Shown here piece by piece: positions 46,167-57,898 of a DNA stretch of 64,000 nt. The stretch is from Flammulina velutipes (lineage: Eukaryota > Basidiomycota > Agaricomycetes > Agaricales > Physalacriaceae). Location of the stretch: the NCBI GenBank assembly GCA_011800155.1, contig CM022376.1, positions 2,356,001 to 2,420,000 on the forward strand, in the 5' to 3' direction. The notes beneath the pieces are model-generated. The model worked only from the letters and a program-made list of their open reading frames with translations, did not search any database and was not told the DNA's origin. How positions within the stretch are numbered: position 1 is the stretch's first letter; each line of letters starts with the position of its first letter. The translations under genes and the position numbers were made by a program.

Positions 46167-46621
46167 ATGACCACTGCCCATGACGTGTCATATAGACGGA
46201 TTCGCGTCGAAGATACCATAGCGCTTCGACACTCTGTTTTATTTTATGGCCCAACGAGGATGTCTCCAAGGTCCTCCTTCCCGAGGATGATACGGGACAT
46301 CACTTTGGCGCCTTTCTGGACTCTAGGGCGGAACCTGTGGCGGTCGTATCCCTTTTCCATGAAGGCATCGCTGAGGACGACAATGCTGCACGCTTTCGTA
46401 AATTTGCATGCGTAGGCGACTTCCAAGGACGAGGCATAGGGACTGGTCTGCTCTTAGAGGTCTTTCGATTCGCCCAGGAGGTCTTGGGTGCGCGCATTGT
46501 ATGGTGCGACGCCCGAGAGACGAAGTCCGATTGGTACGAAAGACGTGGAATGTCGAGATTTGGGACGAAGTTCTATAAAGGCCCTGTCGAGTACGTCCGG
46601 ATGAAGATCGTTTTCAAGTAG
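46167..46621 (+). pseudogene. GNAT N-acetyltransferase with frameshift
   Basis: The frame from ATG 46167 (MTTAHDVSYRRIRVEDT..RHSVL) changes after 46236. The downstream frame continues WPNEDVSKVLLPEDD, HFGAFLDSRAEPVAVVSLF, then the acetyl-CoA loop GDFQGRGIGTGLL and a normal end. The break coincides with a direct repeat TTTTATTTTA at 46237-46246; one TTTTA unit appears extra and shifts the frame. No intron repairs it. GNAT enzymes transfer acetyl from acetyl-CoA to amines. It is either a recent pseudogene or a sequencing error in a short repeat. Confidence 0.8.
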
Positions 46622-46756
46622 GCGCTGGAAGGGATGGGAATGGATTGGGCCGCCCGCGTCAGCAAATCGCGCCTTTTGACGATCTATAAGATTACTTCCA
46701 TATTCTGTGTCATCAGATTAACAATGCATGATTATTGTAGGTCATTAGTCATCACT

Positions 46757-46764
46757 TGTGGCGC
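46757..46764 (+). promoter_or_regulatory. TGTGGCGC motif upstream of the MDR reductase
   Basis: A perfect copy of the recurrent 8-mer, 149 bp before the ATG at 46913. Confidence 0.4.
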
Positions 46765-46912
46765 ACCTTTCTTACGGATACAAATTATCACTCATCTTCT
46801 CCAGTGATTATAAACGTCGAGAGTACTCACGCTTTCCCACATGCAGGATCAATCATAAACTGGAGGTATATATACATGAGGAAGGATATGTTCTAATAGT
46901 CAGCGAACGCGC

Positions 46913-48318
46913 ATGGCCCCCATACAGAACGCTGCTGTACTCTTCAACATAATCCCTTCCGGTATGAAATGGCCATGATGCATATTGTCGATCTCACTCA
47001 GCACTGTAGGTTATCCTGAGCCTGGAAAGACGACCGTCTACGATTCGAATAGGACCATTGACATCGACACTGTTCCACTCAGTGGCGGTATTCTCCTCAA
47101 AACTCTCGTCCTATCGAATGACCCGTATCTTCGGGGACGCATGCGTGACCCCGGTATCAAGTACCCTGCCGTACGTGACGCCATCTTCCACTCAACGTCT
47201 TCAAGGCTAATCAATCACTTGCTACCTCAGCCTGCGTTTGTCATTGGCGAGCCGTGCGTGCAAATTTTGATCTGAAAGTTTTCGCTAATACACTTCACCA
47301 AGGTTGGATAACTGGGGCGTAGGGAGAGTGCTACGCTCGGAAGACCCAAAACTGAAAGTCGGTGACCACGTTACTGGCTACCTCAGTGTGTTCTAATTTG
47401 TCATGCCCTGCGAGACACTAATTTGATTTCCAGAGTTTCAAGAATACAGCGTCGTTTCATCAACTGAGATATTGGGATTGACCATCTTGGATAACAAGGA
47501 AAATCTCCCATGGTCGGTGTACGTTGGCGTCGCTGGGATGCCCGGGCGCAGTGCATACTATGCGTACCGGGAATTTTCGAAGGCGAAGAAGGGCGAGACT
47601 ATCTTTATCAGCACTGGAGCTGGTGCAGTCGGCTCGTACGTTCATCTCACCTCACTCAGCTCTCTTATCATATGCTCAAACATTACATGGTAGTTTGGTT
47701 ATCCAACTCGCGAAACTCGACGGTCTCAAAGTCATTGCGTCAGCGGGTTCGGACGAGAAGGTCCAGTTCATGAAGGCACTCGGGGCGGACGTCGCGTTTA
47801 ATTATAAGACGGCACGTACCGCAGATGTTCTGGAGAAAGAGGGTCCGTTGGATATGTGAGCCCTCCAATGTTCCATAATAGAGCCGAACTAACCGTAGCT
47901 GTCGCCCAGATATTGGGACAATGTAGGTGGCTCCACCCTTGACGCGGCACTGGGCAACTTCAACTCGTTCGGCCGTGTTATCTCGTGCGGGATGATTTCA
48001 TCGTACAATACTGAGATCGGATATGTGTTCAAGGTATGGAGTCGCCGTTCCGACGTTTACATTTTACTGAAATATGTGCATAAGAATTTATCTATGATAA
48101 CCGGCAAATGTCTCACCGTAAACGGTTTTATTGAGCCAGCACTTACCGAAAAGTGGCACGACGCGTTCTACACAGAAATTCCGCCGAAGATTGCGAGTGG
48201 ACAGATCAAGTATAGGGAAGAATGGACTCATGGGCTTGAAGGCGCTGGGGAAGCATTACGGAGGATTCAGACCGGCGAAAATGTGGGCAAGAGCGTCATC
48301 TTCGTTTCTGAGGGTTAG
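46913..48318 (+). CDS. NADP-dependent MDR oxidoreductase (alkenal/enone reductase type)
   Basis: Joining 46913-46961, 47010-47170, 47231-47253, 47303-47385, 47434-47635, 47694-47855, 47910-48033 and 48085-48318 gives 345 aa, typical of the leukotriene B4 dehydrogenase / 2-alkenal reductase branch of MDR. Marks are LSNDPYLRGRM near residue 50, GMPGRSAYYAYREF, the dinucleotide loop STGAGAVGS, then IASAGSDEKV, ALGADVAFNY and DIYWDNVGGSTLDAAL, and a C-terminal GENVGKSVIFV. No zinc-binding cysteines are seen, as usual for this branch. It reduces carbon-carbon double bonds next to carbonyls, by family. Exon 3 is only 23 nt. Confidence 0.93.
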
Positions 48319-48562
48319 CTGGATACATTTCAGTCACAATGTTAAGTCTACTTGTCTGTTCTGTCTAGCACTAGCACTACCACATCAGAAGTCGTTTTAT
48401 CTACGTCTTCTTCTCAAGCTTATCCCTGTCTGGATAGTTGTAGATCAGGCTCAAGTGTGGCGCTGGTACCATGTCATGATTTTCGGGAAATGCCGAGTGT
48501 AGTGTATCCCTCTAAAGCCCTACGTAAATGGGTATGTGATATACCCAAGCTTACCACCCATC

Positions 48563-49685
48563 ATGCCTAACAACTCAGAGATCTTGCGACGATACAATCC
48601 AGAACCGGATATGTCTGACGGTCCCGAAATGCCCTTGTTCAACGATCCCAAGTTCGACACAGAATTACACTCCGAAAACCCAGATATTCGCCGACATTGC
48701 TTGGAACTCAAGAACGTCACGCGCCGGGCGATGGGAAACCCCCTTTATCCTGGGTTTATCATGTCCCCACGTTTCCAAATAGACCCAGTTCACCGCCCAC
48801 CTGGTGCTCGGTTTCCTCCTGCTTTCGCTCTGTCTGGTGGCGCGTACCAGCTGCGCCTTCAGAGGGCAATTCAACCATTCCGTGGCGACCGCCAGTGGTC
48901 TCAAGTGTGGCTCGCAGAAGCCTTTGATCCAGAGACTAAGACAGATCATGGCCCCGTTATCGTCAAGATCTTTCAGCAATCGTTTTTTCTCAACCCGATG
49001 GATCCCGATGGCGTTATAAATGTATCGAGGACACAGTCAGCTCTTCGTCTCGCCGCCACTGAGAACCATATGTATCAGCACATGACCCAGATACAAGGAT
49101 TGCATGTTCCTTACTGCTTTGGAATGTACCAGGTGCGTTCACTGGCCACAGTGTTCCCACAACTGTTGATGTTGATTTTCATCCACAGTTACCAATGCCG
49201 CACGGAGAAATTGTACAGACAATTCTGTTTGAATTCATTGAGGGAGAGAGCCTTCATAGAAAGCATCAGATTCAATCCAGGCTTTCCGAAGACGAGTGGC
49301 GCAAAAGTGTTGATGATGCAAAACTGCTCGTACGTCAATTCGATATTTGATATACACTGCTTACCTTCCTCTCTTACAGACCAAATCCGCGCTGAAGGCT
49401 GTGAACACTCTCCACCATGTGTGTAGAGTTGTTCACCGAACGTCAAGGCCACAAGACCACCTTATTTTGAGGGAGGAGGGACAACCACCGCAAGTGATAA
49501 TCATAGATTTCGCAGGGAGTATGGCCGAAGTCAGCGATGATTTGCTGGAAGGTCGCTTTCATTGGCACAGGATCGAGGTTAGCACTCTTCTTGAGAGTAT
49601 ATGCACATGCTGTACCGACCACTATGACGCGGTGAAAGATTGGGCTGTAGAAGAGGGATTAGAAGACTTTCCGATAGAAGAGTAG
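48563..49685 (+). CDS. Kinase-like family protein K3 (subgroup A)
   Basis: Joining 48563-49132, 49189-49329 and 49380-49685 gives 338 aa. Subgroup A hallmarks are GNPLYPGFIMSPRF, PPAFALSGGAYQLRL, AIQPFRGDRQWSQVW, GPVIVKIFQQSFF and YCFGMYQ at the exon-1 end. The second exon starts LPMPHGEIVQTILFEFIEGE. The catalytic loop reads VVHRTSRPQDHLIL, with HRT in place of HRD, and DFG reads DFA. The phase-0 intron sites equal those of the other K genes. A TGTGGCGC lies at 48456-48463, about 100 bp upstream. Confidence 0.8.
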
Positions 49686-49803
49686 ATCGCAACAAGTAGC
49701 GCGCATTTTCGAGTAAGGTTGGCTACCATTAGTACTAGTACACATCATGTATCCTACAAGTATTAGTATACACATCATCGACACACAACTCGTAATTTGA
49801 CGT

Positions 49804-51876
49804 TTACACCTTATTACTGGAGCTCGCTGCGGGGTCCTCTGAATTCTCGATCCTTTTCTCCGATTCAATCGGCTTCCCTACCTCGGCTGCCCTGCCCTGC
49901 TCAACCACGTCGAAGCGACTGTTATACCCAGGTGGCGCCCACGAGGCAGAGTTCCACGGAAGACACTTGGGGTCGTTGTACATCTACAGAGAAGTTGGAT
50001 CAGGCTATGATAACCCGGGTGTTAGGTGAACGTACTAAATCGACAGCCTCCAGAGTCAGATCGGAAGATTCGTACAAGAAGAAATAGGTGATCGCGCTTC
50101 CCACCAGGTTGCACGCTGAAAGGGATGAGAACCAAGAGAGGAGAGGAGATACAGAGAGAGGGACGAACATGCGAAAATGAAACCATATCGGAAGTGAATT
50201 GCGCTGACGATGAAGGGTGTGAAGAAAGCCAGAAGGAAGTTCCAAAACCAGTTCGATGCGGTGGCAAGTGCACCTTGCTTAGCGCGCGTACGCGTGGGGA
50301 AGGTCTCGCCGATGAGGATCCATATTCCTGGACCCCAGGTCATGGCGTAGCCCCAGATGAACATACACGCGGACACGATCATCACTGGAAGATGGATGAG
50401 AACTTCGTTTAGAGAACGAGAGGGAACATACGTTGACCGATGCCCTTGTTTGTCGTAGGATCCTTAGCAGTACCAGCAGCACCGAAGACAAACAGCCACA
50501 GAGACTGCCATATCCCGCCCAAAATCAAGGGACGTCTACGACCGAACTACAAGCCAAGCGACATTAGGAAACGTTTCTGACAGCGGTATGACGCCTACCT
50601 TCTCCATCACATACAGTCCACCAAAGGTGCATACGAAGTTGACTCCACCTAGGATAATCTGAGTGACGAACGAGTCGTCGAGGCCAACAGATCCGAAGAT
50701 CGTAGCGCCGTAGTAAAAGAAGTAGTTCGCGCCCGTTAATTGCTGGAACATCTGCATTGCCATCCCTGTAGATTATCGTGCACTTGTAAACGACTGACGC
50801 TTGAAGCTTTGACGTACTCACCAAGAAGGGTCCTGTACAATATTTTGTTTCCCGGCTTGAAGCAATCGATCCAATTTGCCGCAAAAGTTTTCTCATACTC
50901 AACATTGCTGCGAATCTCTTCCACTTCTCTTCCAACAAGGGTGTTCACGTTCTCGTCTTCGAGCGATACACCACGCGTGAGAGCGATGGCATGTCTGGCT
51001 TCGTCGAAACGGCCCCTCTTGGAAAGCCATCGTGGTGACTCGGGCATGAGGAGGATTCCTACCGAAAGGATGACCGGCCATACCAAGCCGATTCCCACGA
51101 CAGTACGCCACGATCCCGCCCCTGGAGCATGTCGCGAGGCAATAGATATACAGTCTTCATAGAGAATTAGTACACACATAAGCAATAGAAAAATATGGAC
51201 GTACATGCTACGAAAATACCGAACGTGATAAAAAGCTGATACGTCGCCGTCAATGTTCCCCGAATCTGGGCCGGGGCAGTTTCTGCTTGGTACTGAGATA
51301 CGCGGAAATCAGTACAGCTATTAGCAGTCTGACAATGTCGTCACGTACCATTGGTACCGCGGCACTGAGCCCTCCAACTCCGAGACCGCTGATCAGGCGA
51401 CCGACAGCGAATTGAGGCCACTGGCTCACGCTGGCCATCTGGACAACAACTCCGATGACAAATATTACACATTCCACCACCATGGCGTATCGCCTCCCCA
51501 ACAAGTCCGCCGTCCTGCAAAGCGTCAAGACATCAGTCATGTTGCGATATGTAAAAAAACTTACGGGGCACCACAAAGTGCGCCAATTAGTGTTCCGATT
51601 GAAAGTAAAGATACGATGAGACCAGATCGGACGTTACTGAAATGACATGACTCCACGACGCCTTCAGCTGTGCATTGACCGAAGCGCGTCAGAAAATCGT
51701 CCATGATCAGGATGTCGGAGATTTGGCCTGTATCATAACCGAAGATAAAGCCACCCATACTCGCCACGATGGCGAGCATGATAGCTACCCATCCTATGGG
51801 CAGTCCTTGCCTTGAAAGAGTATCAACACCGAAGAGAGGAGCAGATAGTTGAGACGTACACGTGAAATAGAGCCAT
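49804..51876 (-). CDS. MFS sugar transporter
   Basis: Ten exons (complement of 49804-49983, 50036-50115, 50169-50384, 50432-50546, 50599-50765, 50822-51154, 51205-51292, 51349-51514, 51565-51810, 51860-51876) give 535 aa with 12 predicted helices. Family marks are [12 protein letters not shown] in helix 1, [47 protein letters not shown] and [20 protein letters not shown]. The PETKG signature after helix 12 is missing: the position reads [15 protein letters not shown]. It would import hexoses or related sugars by proton symport, by family. The first exon is only 17 nt. Confidence 0.93.
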
Positions 51877-52802
51877 AATTATGATATAACGTGAACAGAA
51901 GAAGATCTACACTGTGGGGGGGGATCCTGTGGGGTGCTTCGTAAGGAGCGTCTTTTAAATAGTTTGCGGGAGGAGTGGACAAATTCGTCGAGATGACGTG
52001 AAGTGTGCTTTCTCACAGTACGATGATCCAGTCCTAGGGTGGGCCAGAGGTAAACGGAGACTCTTCAAACTCCAGCCGGGGAGGGACGCGGGTGCGGGGA
52101 GTAATAATAGAACAGGTGCATCGAGGGCATGTGTGTTGTTTGATTGCAATGGAGAGGAACACCGAGCACCGCTGGTGTACAAGGTAAACGCGAGGGAATG
52201 TTGGATGATCCAATTGCAGGAAGTTTATGATTCTCACTGTACTTCTCGTTTGATATTTGCGGCCCTACATATGTTCTGTGAAAGGTAGGCTGTCAGATAG
52301 TGATACATCAGGTGTATGAAACAAACCTCCTTAGTATTACTCTACGCTTGTCTATCAAGATTTAGTTCCTACCGGAATACTCAGCATCTCAAATCGACGT
52401 CTGTCAGCGGATGTTTCGTACCGATAGTATGACCGTACGCGGATCACATAGTGCATGAAGGTAACCCGAGTCTAGTAATCCAGCGCCACACATTCGAGCC
52501 TGCTTAGTCGAGGTTGAAGTCGGGACCTTCCGTATATAGATGACCGACTTTCCAGACGGTTCGTCCGTGTCCATGTCCAGTCGCGCCCAAAGAGTATTTC
52601 GTATTGCTTATTTGAAGACCTGGTAAGTGTGTCATCTAGAATGGAAACGATAACACAGCGGGAGAGGTAGAGAAACCGCCACAAGGCGCGTTTAACGTCG
52701 TGGTAGTGGAAACAGAGGCAAAGTGGCTGTACTTCCCATGTTGGCTGAGGCTTTTGGAACAAATAGAGTCTCGGACCGGTCGCTCCAGCGCCAATTGATT
52801 CC
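51877..52802. other. Divergent intergenic region, about 930 bp
   Basis: Between the sugar transporter and K4. It holds a G-run (ggggggg near 51916) and GCGCCACA at 52483-52490. No gene was recognised. Confidence 0.5.
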
Positions 52803-54023
52803 ATGCCTTTGTTGGCCTTCGAGGTGCGCTTCAGTAGGATGACTTCTGCCTCAGACGTTCCTTCAGACACTCTGGACGACGCGTCATTCGCCGAGATTCA
52901 GTACCAAGGCGCGCCGGTCAATGTTCTAAAACGCTACTGCCGCGACCTCATGAACGAAAGGGAGAAAGTTTACTTCAATCCACTCCATCCGGGGTGGTCC
53001 TTCGTTGGATATATACCCGCATATCAACCGCATTCCAGCGAGCCACAAAGTGGCAGACGTGCGCCACTAGCATGCTTCTTTGAAGACGGTCAGTATCGGT
53101 TCGTGCTCAAGGAAGCTATTCAGCCATTTCTACCGCCGGAGGATCACAGCAAATGGAACATCCCTTCGTCACAGATATGGGCCGCCACAGTTCAAAGTAT
53201 CGACGGTCAGGACCTCGGGTCCGTTGCCTTGAAGATCATCCAGCCGTCTCTATTGCCCATTCCGAAACCTAATAAAAATTCCTTTGAGAGTCACATATTC
53301 TCCAGGCAGCTAGCTCATGTAGAACGCTTTGCCTACAAGAAACTACGTTCTCTTCAGGGCTCTATTATTCCGTTCATGTATGGGTACTTCAAAGTCAGTC
53401 ACTTTCTGTTCGTTGACGGTCGGGACATTCTCAAGCGTCCGTTTTTAGGCGCCCGTGCCAAGCGGCGAGATTGCCCGCATACTTGTTCTTGAACGTCTTC
53501 CCAGTTACGTTCCCTTGTCCCACTGGCTGCAGGCCGTGAGCGATCTCTCTGTCTCGGACCAGAAAGAGAAAGCTGGAACAGTAGTCAAAGATATGGTGCG
53601 TACATGTTCAATGTCTTTCGTTTACTAATACTGTCATAGTTTCACACCGTCTTTGACACGTACGACCAATTGAGGGACTGTGGCGCAGCGCAATCTGCCA
53701 TTCCTGCGGATTTGCACAACATTCTCGTTCTCCCTGATGAGAGCCTCATCATTGTTGACTTTTCATCTTCCTCGGTAGGTCTCGACGTCCAAACCGTAAA
53801 TGCTTTCAAGGAACCACAACGAGCTGTCTTCCTTTTCCGTTTGAGGTGCTGCGCTCTTCTCCATGCCGATGTGATGACAATCATTGATTCACCGGACTAC
53901 CTCCCTTCAAAACCTGAATGGGAGAAGGAGCTAGATCAACAGGACGAGGAGGAACAGATGAAAAGGAATCGGCTGAGGGAGGCAAGGGAAGCTCAAAGTG
54001 ACTATGAGTCCTCCGATGATTAA
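52803..54023 (+). CDS. Kinase-like family protein K4 (subgroup B)
   Basis: Joining 52803-53393, 53449-53595 and 53640-54023 gives 373 aa. Subgroup B marks are PLHPGWSFVGY, CFFEDGQYRFVLKEAIQPFLP, SSQIWAATVQS and SVALKIIQPSLLPIPKP. Exon 2 has 49 codons, as in K2, and starts APVPSGEIARILVLERLP. The catalytic loop is lost (CGAAQSAIPADLHNILVL) and DFG reads DFS. The tail is a charged helix of about 45 residues (EKELDQQDEEEQMKRNRLRE). TGTGGCGC also occurs inside exon 3 (53679). Confidence 0.8.
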
Positions 54024-54979
54024 CAAGGCGAATATCTTGAGTTTACACTTGAATCTATTAGATAGTCATGCAATCCTCTGAGATCGGTAGGCCTTCCGTC
54101 GCTGGCGCAAGGTTCAGTCTGGTTCAGTGGCTGTGTCTATTTGTGCTGCAGCCCTTTGGGCAAACAAAGACGATCTTGCCTTGAACGTTCATGCTGCATC
54201 CTGGAGACTCGCGACACGCTCTCTTTGTTCTTCCATCCCTGCAGAGATAATACTTCTTCTGAAAATCCAGCGCCGAGGTCAAAAGATTGCTTCGCCATTC
54301 GCCATTCCCTCTTGTACATCTATGATCTTTTCTGTCGTTGATCGGCTGTCGACACTGACCGCTAGGCGCCTAAGGTTCTTGACATAGATTCGAAACATGG
54401 GCTATGGAAAGTCTTCGTTCTCAAAGGGTCACGATTTGCAACATATCACGGCATTTGATCTCTCCGTACTCCGAGTATCTATTCTCGCGGACGATTTATG
54501 CTTGAGAACATCACCGGTCATCTACTCGACATGATATCCTTGAATCGCCTTGATTATCTTCTTTGCGACCGTGTCTCAAATCGACTTCTTCTCAATTACC
54601 GCCATCAATTTCTGCTGTCAATGGACGGGTGCATTGTAAACATAACGCTTCCGTGCAGCTTCCCATTGATAGAACATCACAATCTTTAGGCTCTCGTGTG
54701 TCCCGCACAGCGTTATCTATTTGAGAGGCCATCCTCTCGTTTCATCTATTATCGCCAAGCAACGTCTTCCTGAACAGTCTTGATCTGTGCTGTGCGGGAA
54801 TTGATTCGGCAGGGTGGTAAGCGTCTTGGTTCTCCGAATGTCTGGAATTATTCATCGGGCGTCAATTCAGCGGATGACAGGATGAACAGCCATACACACG
54901 CGCACCCTGCATCATACGCCCATTTCGCGATATATAAGCTGACACACGTCCGTCCGTTGTCTACGAGCCCCATCCAAAG
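54024..54979. other. Intergenic region, about 950 bp
   Basis: Downstream of K4 and upstream of the peroxidase gene. Short frames exist but none looks like a gene. A TATATAAG lies at 54931-54938, about 42 bp before the peroxidase start. Confidence 0.5.
54931..54938 (+). promoter_or_regulatory. TATA box of the peroxidase gene
   Basis: TATATAAG 41 bp upstream of the ATG at 54980. Confidence 0.65.
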
Positions 54980-55819
54980 ATGTCTACTGTCGAAAAGGAT
55001 CTCAAACATACACATTCCGGGGCTCGATGCCCTATGGCGCAGAGCTTACACGACTTTTGTCCTGCGCAACCAGGCGACAGCCGATCTGTATGTCCGGCTC
55101 TGAACACGATGGCTAACCATGGTTACATGTACGCACCTTGTTCGTTCTATATTCATCTCAAAATGTTGACGATTCCCTCCAGCCCTCGAGATGGCCGAGC
55201 TGTCACTATCCCTTCACTCATATTCGCCGTACAGAAATGCTTCGGCGTCTCTTTTCTCCTCTCGGCATTGCTCACCACGGTTACGATGTTTACGACTGGC
55301 CATTTCTGGAGCGCCAACCTCTACGAGCTCGGGAAACACAGCGCAATCGAACACGACGCGTCGCTCGTGCACGATGACACACCGAAAGACGTAAAGTTCG
55401 CACCCATCCACGTAAATCACGGATTGCTCAAGGCTCTGATCGACGATGTCCGTCCTCGCACCGTCGCCCCCGTCGTACGAGATGGGCTGATTGATCCTGA
55501 TGATATGGTCTTGGTGGACAAGTACGATTTGGCGAGGGTGAGGATTCGGAGGGAACTTCAGTCGGCGCCGTTGAGCGCGATTCACGCTGAGGTCGCAAGG
55601 GGGGAATGTGCATTGCTGATTGGAGTATTAGGGAAGAAAAAGGACAAAAGAGAGGGAGTACCGCTTCGGCGATTGGTCGAGTTTTTAGGCGATGAAAGAT
55701 TTCCGGACGGATGGAAACCTGTGAGGACGCAAGGTCTGATCGAGACAATCATAGGAAGTCGAGGTATGAAAGAGGCGATATCCAAAATGAGATCTGGGGA
55801 ATTGTCGATGGAGGCGTAA
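54980..55819 (+). CDS. Short heme-thiolate peroxidase (UPO/chloroperoxidase family)
   Basis: Joining 54980-55128 and 55183-55819 gives 261 aa, the size of short peroxygenases. The heme-ligand block is VCPALNTMANHGYIPRDGR (normally PCP; the ligand Cys is kept). The distal block is IEHDASLVHDD, the EHD form of the acid-base and magnesium-binding site. By family these enzymes use hydrogen peroxide to oxygenate or halogenate organic substrates. There is no signal peptide (MSTVEKDLKHTHSGARCP), unlike most characterised secreted members, so an intracellular place is likely. One 54-nt phase-2 intron lies inside the heme block. Confidence 0.9.
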   Translation: MSTVEKDLKHTHSGARCPMAQSLHDFCPAQPGDSRSVCPALNTMANHGYMYAPCSFYIHLKMLTIPSSPRDGRAVTIPSLIFAVQKCFGVSFLLSALLTTVTMFTTGHFWSANLYELGKHSAIEHDASLVHDDTPKDVKFAPIHVNHGLLKALIDDVRPRTVAPVVRDGLIDPDDMVLVDKYDLARVRIRRELQSAPLSAIHAEVARGECALLIGVLGKKKDKREGVPLRRLVEFLGDERFPDGWKPVRTQGLIETIIGSRGMKEAISKMRSGELSMEA

Positions 55820-56084
55820 AATGGGCTAATAAGAAAGTGGGTCATGTCGTTTATTGAATAAGTTTGCTTTAGTCACTACCTGATAATTGGTTGCTACATA
55901 CAACGTGTCGTTCATTCGTTTCTATCGACATAAGTCCTGAGTCGCCTGAGATTTGGCATTCGAGTGGCGTTGGAAATTGAGTTCCTTAGCTTTGTAAATG
56001 CACCACACATCCGAAGGAGATCGCTACAACACTCAGCTTCACATTACTCCTAGTCCCCTCGCGGCGCTACCGATCTATTTCAGA

Positions 56085-57257
56085 CTATAGTTTAATAAAC
56101 GTCCAATTTTCTGGAATGATCCATTCGACACCAGACGGGAGATTTCCGGGAATCTTTCCCCAAGCCTCAAGCTTGTATGCCCCATAATACGGCGCACAGA
56201 AAGACATGATCCATCTGACCGTCTTCCACGGTTCAGCATGTTCCACGCACAGTACCTGGTCCTTTTCTATGCGGCTGAAGCCAAAATCGACCATCACGAC
56301 CTGGCGCTTCGAGTTCCCTCCTGTGGCGTCACAAGGATGGTAGAGAAGCAAATTCTGCGGCCTGATGTCGTGATGGAGGACTCCCAATGCGTTTAACCAA
56401 GACGCGCTGTCGTAAGCTGACTGGAGCTGAAATGTTCGCGTCACTCAGGAGTAGCATGGACGATGGGAAAGTAACGCACAATGTTTTTGAGGTCACGTTC
56501 GATGATCTTCCGACATTCTCTTCGCTCCATAATGTCAAAGTTTCGACACCAATTTGCCACGTTGATTCCCGGAATATATTCCATGACCAGGACGAAAGCT
56601 TCTTCACCGTTAGGCATATCAGTCTAGGATCTCAATCTTCAGACTTAAATACAGTAACCATAGACATTAGAAAGTGAAACTCACTTTGATGCGTCCGAAT
56701 AAGTATGGTACGCACTTGCCTTGGGCGCTCTCGAGGCAATTATAGAAATACGCCTCTTTGCGTTCAAGGCGATCCGCAGATTGATATGTAGTGTTTCGGT
56801 AAGCACGAGGATTCGGAAGAGGCAGAAGTGAGGATTGGAGGATCTTAAGGACGACTGTCCCAAGATTCGGAGTATCAGAGCACGAAGACTGAACAGTAGC
56901 GGTCCAAACCTGACCCCACTGTGTTTCTAGTGTATTGTAAACATCCACGACGGGCATCCACGGTTGTAAGGCTTCGAGTAACGTGAACGTATATGTACCT
57001 CCGTCTCGAGCAAAGGAAGGTAGTTCACGACGGTCACGGTCCTCATAGCCGATTTTGCTGGCGGTTGGGTGGCTGTCGATGGATGCTGTGAACGACCAGC
57101 CGGGATGTAGAAGATGCGCGTATGCCCTTTCTCTGAGCTCCAGAAGTTCGTCAGAGACGCGCTTGACGTCTTCAGGTTGAATTTCTCGCAGGAGGTTGAA
57201 AACGGGTTCTCCATGGTCGAAGGAGTCGGGGGCGCCTGGGTCCAGAGGCGTAGACAT
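56085..57257 (-). CDS. Kinase-like family protein K5 (subgroup B, catalytic motifs kept)
   Basis: Complement of 56085-56426, 56480-56623 and 56685-57257 gives 352 aa. Subgroup B marks are LLHPGWSF, FARDGGTYTFTLLEALQPWMP, WGQVWTATVQSS and GTVVLKILQSSLLPLP with the ATP lysine. Exon 2 starts TDMPNGEEAFVLVMEYIPG. Unlike its relatives it keeps HHDIRPQNLLLY (HxDxxxxN) and VMVDFGFSR (DFG). It may therefore be an active kinase and represent the ancestral state of the cluster. An in-frame ATG at 57350 would add 31 residues; 57257 was preferred by analogy with K2. Confidence 0.83.
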
Positions 57258-57515
57258 GAGAGAAATGTACGGTGTTGATTTTAGTCTAACGATGGCCGAG
57301 ACGTTTTGAACAGTGATGGGCAAACGATAAAATGCATTGAATCTTGACAACGTGTTTATTCACATCACGTTACTTGCCGAGGTGACCTCCGACGCTGAGC
57401 GCTGAGCAATTGAAGCTTCGTCAACGCCATTCATTCATCAAGACCGCGATGAAACCTATCTTTAGATACAATCTACCACGTCAATTGTTCACTTCCAGCT
57501 TCTATGCAACATCTA

Positions 57516-57887
57516 CTGTACTCACATGTATGTAGGATACGTAACGCGTAACGCAGGCCTGGTTACGTAGCCTATTTTGCAGGTCGGTAACGCATAACGC
57601 GGGGGTCGTATCCAGCATATAGTGCGTTACGAAGAACTGTGGCGCAATCCAAATAACTTTCAAAGGTCTTAATTCACTGAAAACACTATTATTCAGCTCC
57701 AAAGTCTCAATTCAACCCCATTCCATGATGCCCGGGGCCTCTTCTCGCGGCTATGTGGGAGGTACTTGCGCCACCACACATGTATGGTATCCTAATTTCA
57801 GAGACGTAACGCAAAACGCAAGGCTGGTATCCAGGTGGTAGGTGCGTTACGGACCCGGGTTGGTATCTTACATACATGTGAGTACAG
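57516..57887. mobile_element. MITE-like element, 372 bp, TA target duplication
   Basis: Terminal inverted repeats start CTGTACTCACATGTATGTA and end with the exact reverse complement, flanked on both sides by TA (57514-57515 and 57888-57889). This is the target signature of Tc1/mariner-type elements. Inside are several gtaacgc and gcgttac boxes in both orientations. There is no coding capacity, so it would need a transposase from elsewhere. The right end lies 11 bp past the K6 stop codon. Confidence 0.88.
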
Positions 57888-57898
57888 TATCTTCTCAA

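Noticed and set aside
54127..54689. Short frames after K4 as an F-box-like gene
   Set aside because: Only vague hydrophobic pattern, no start context, no splice sites that extend it.
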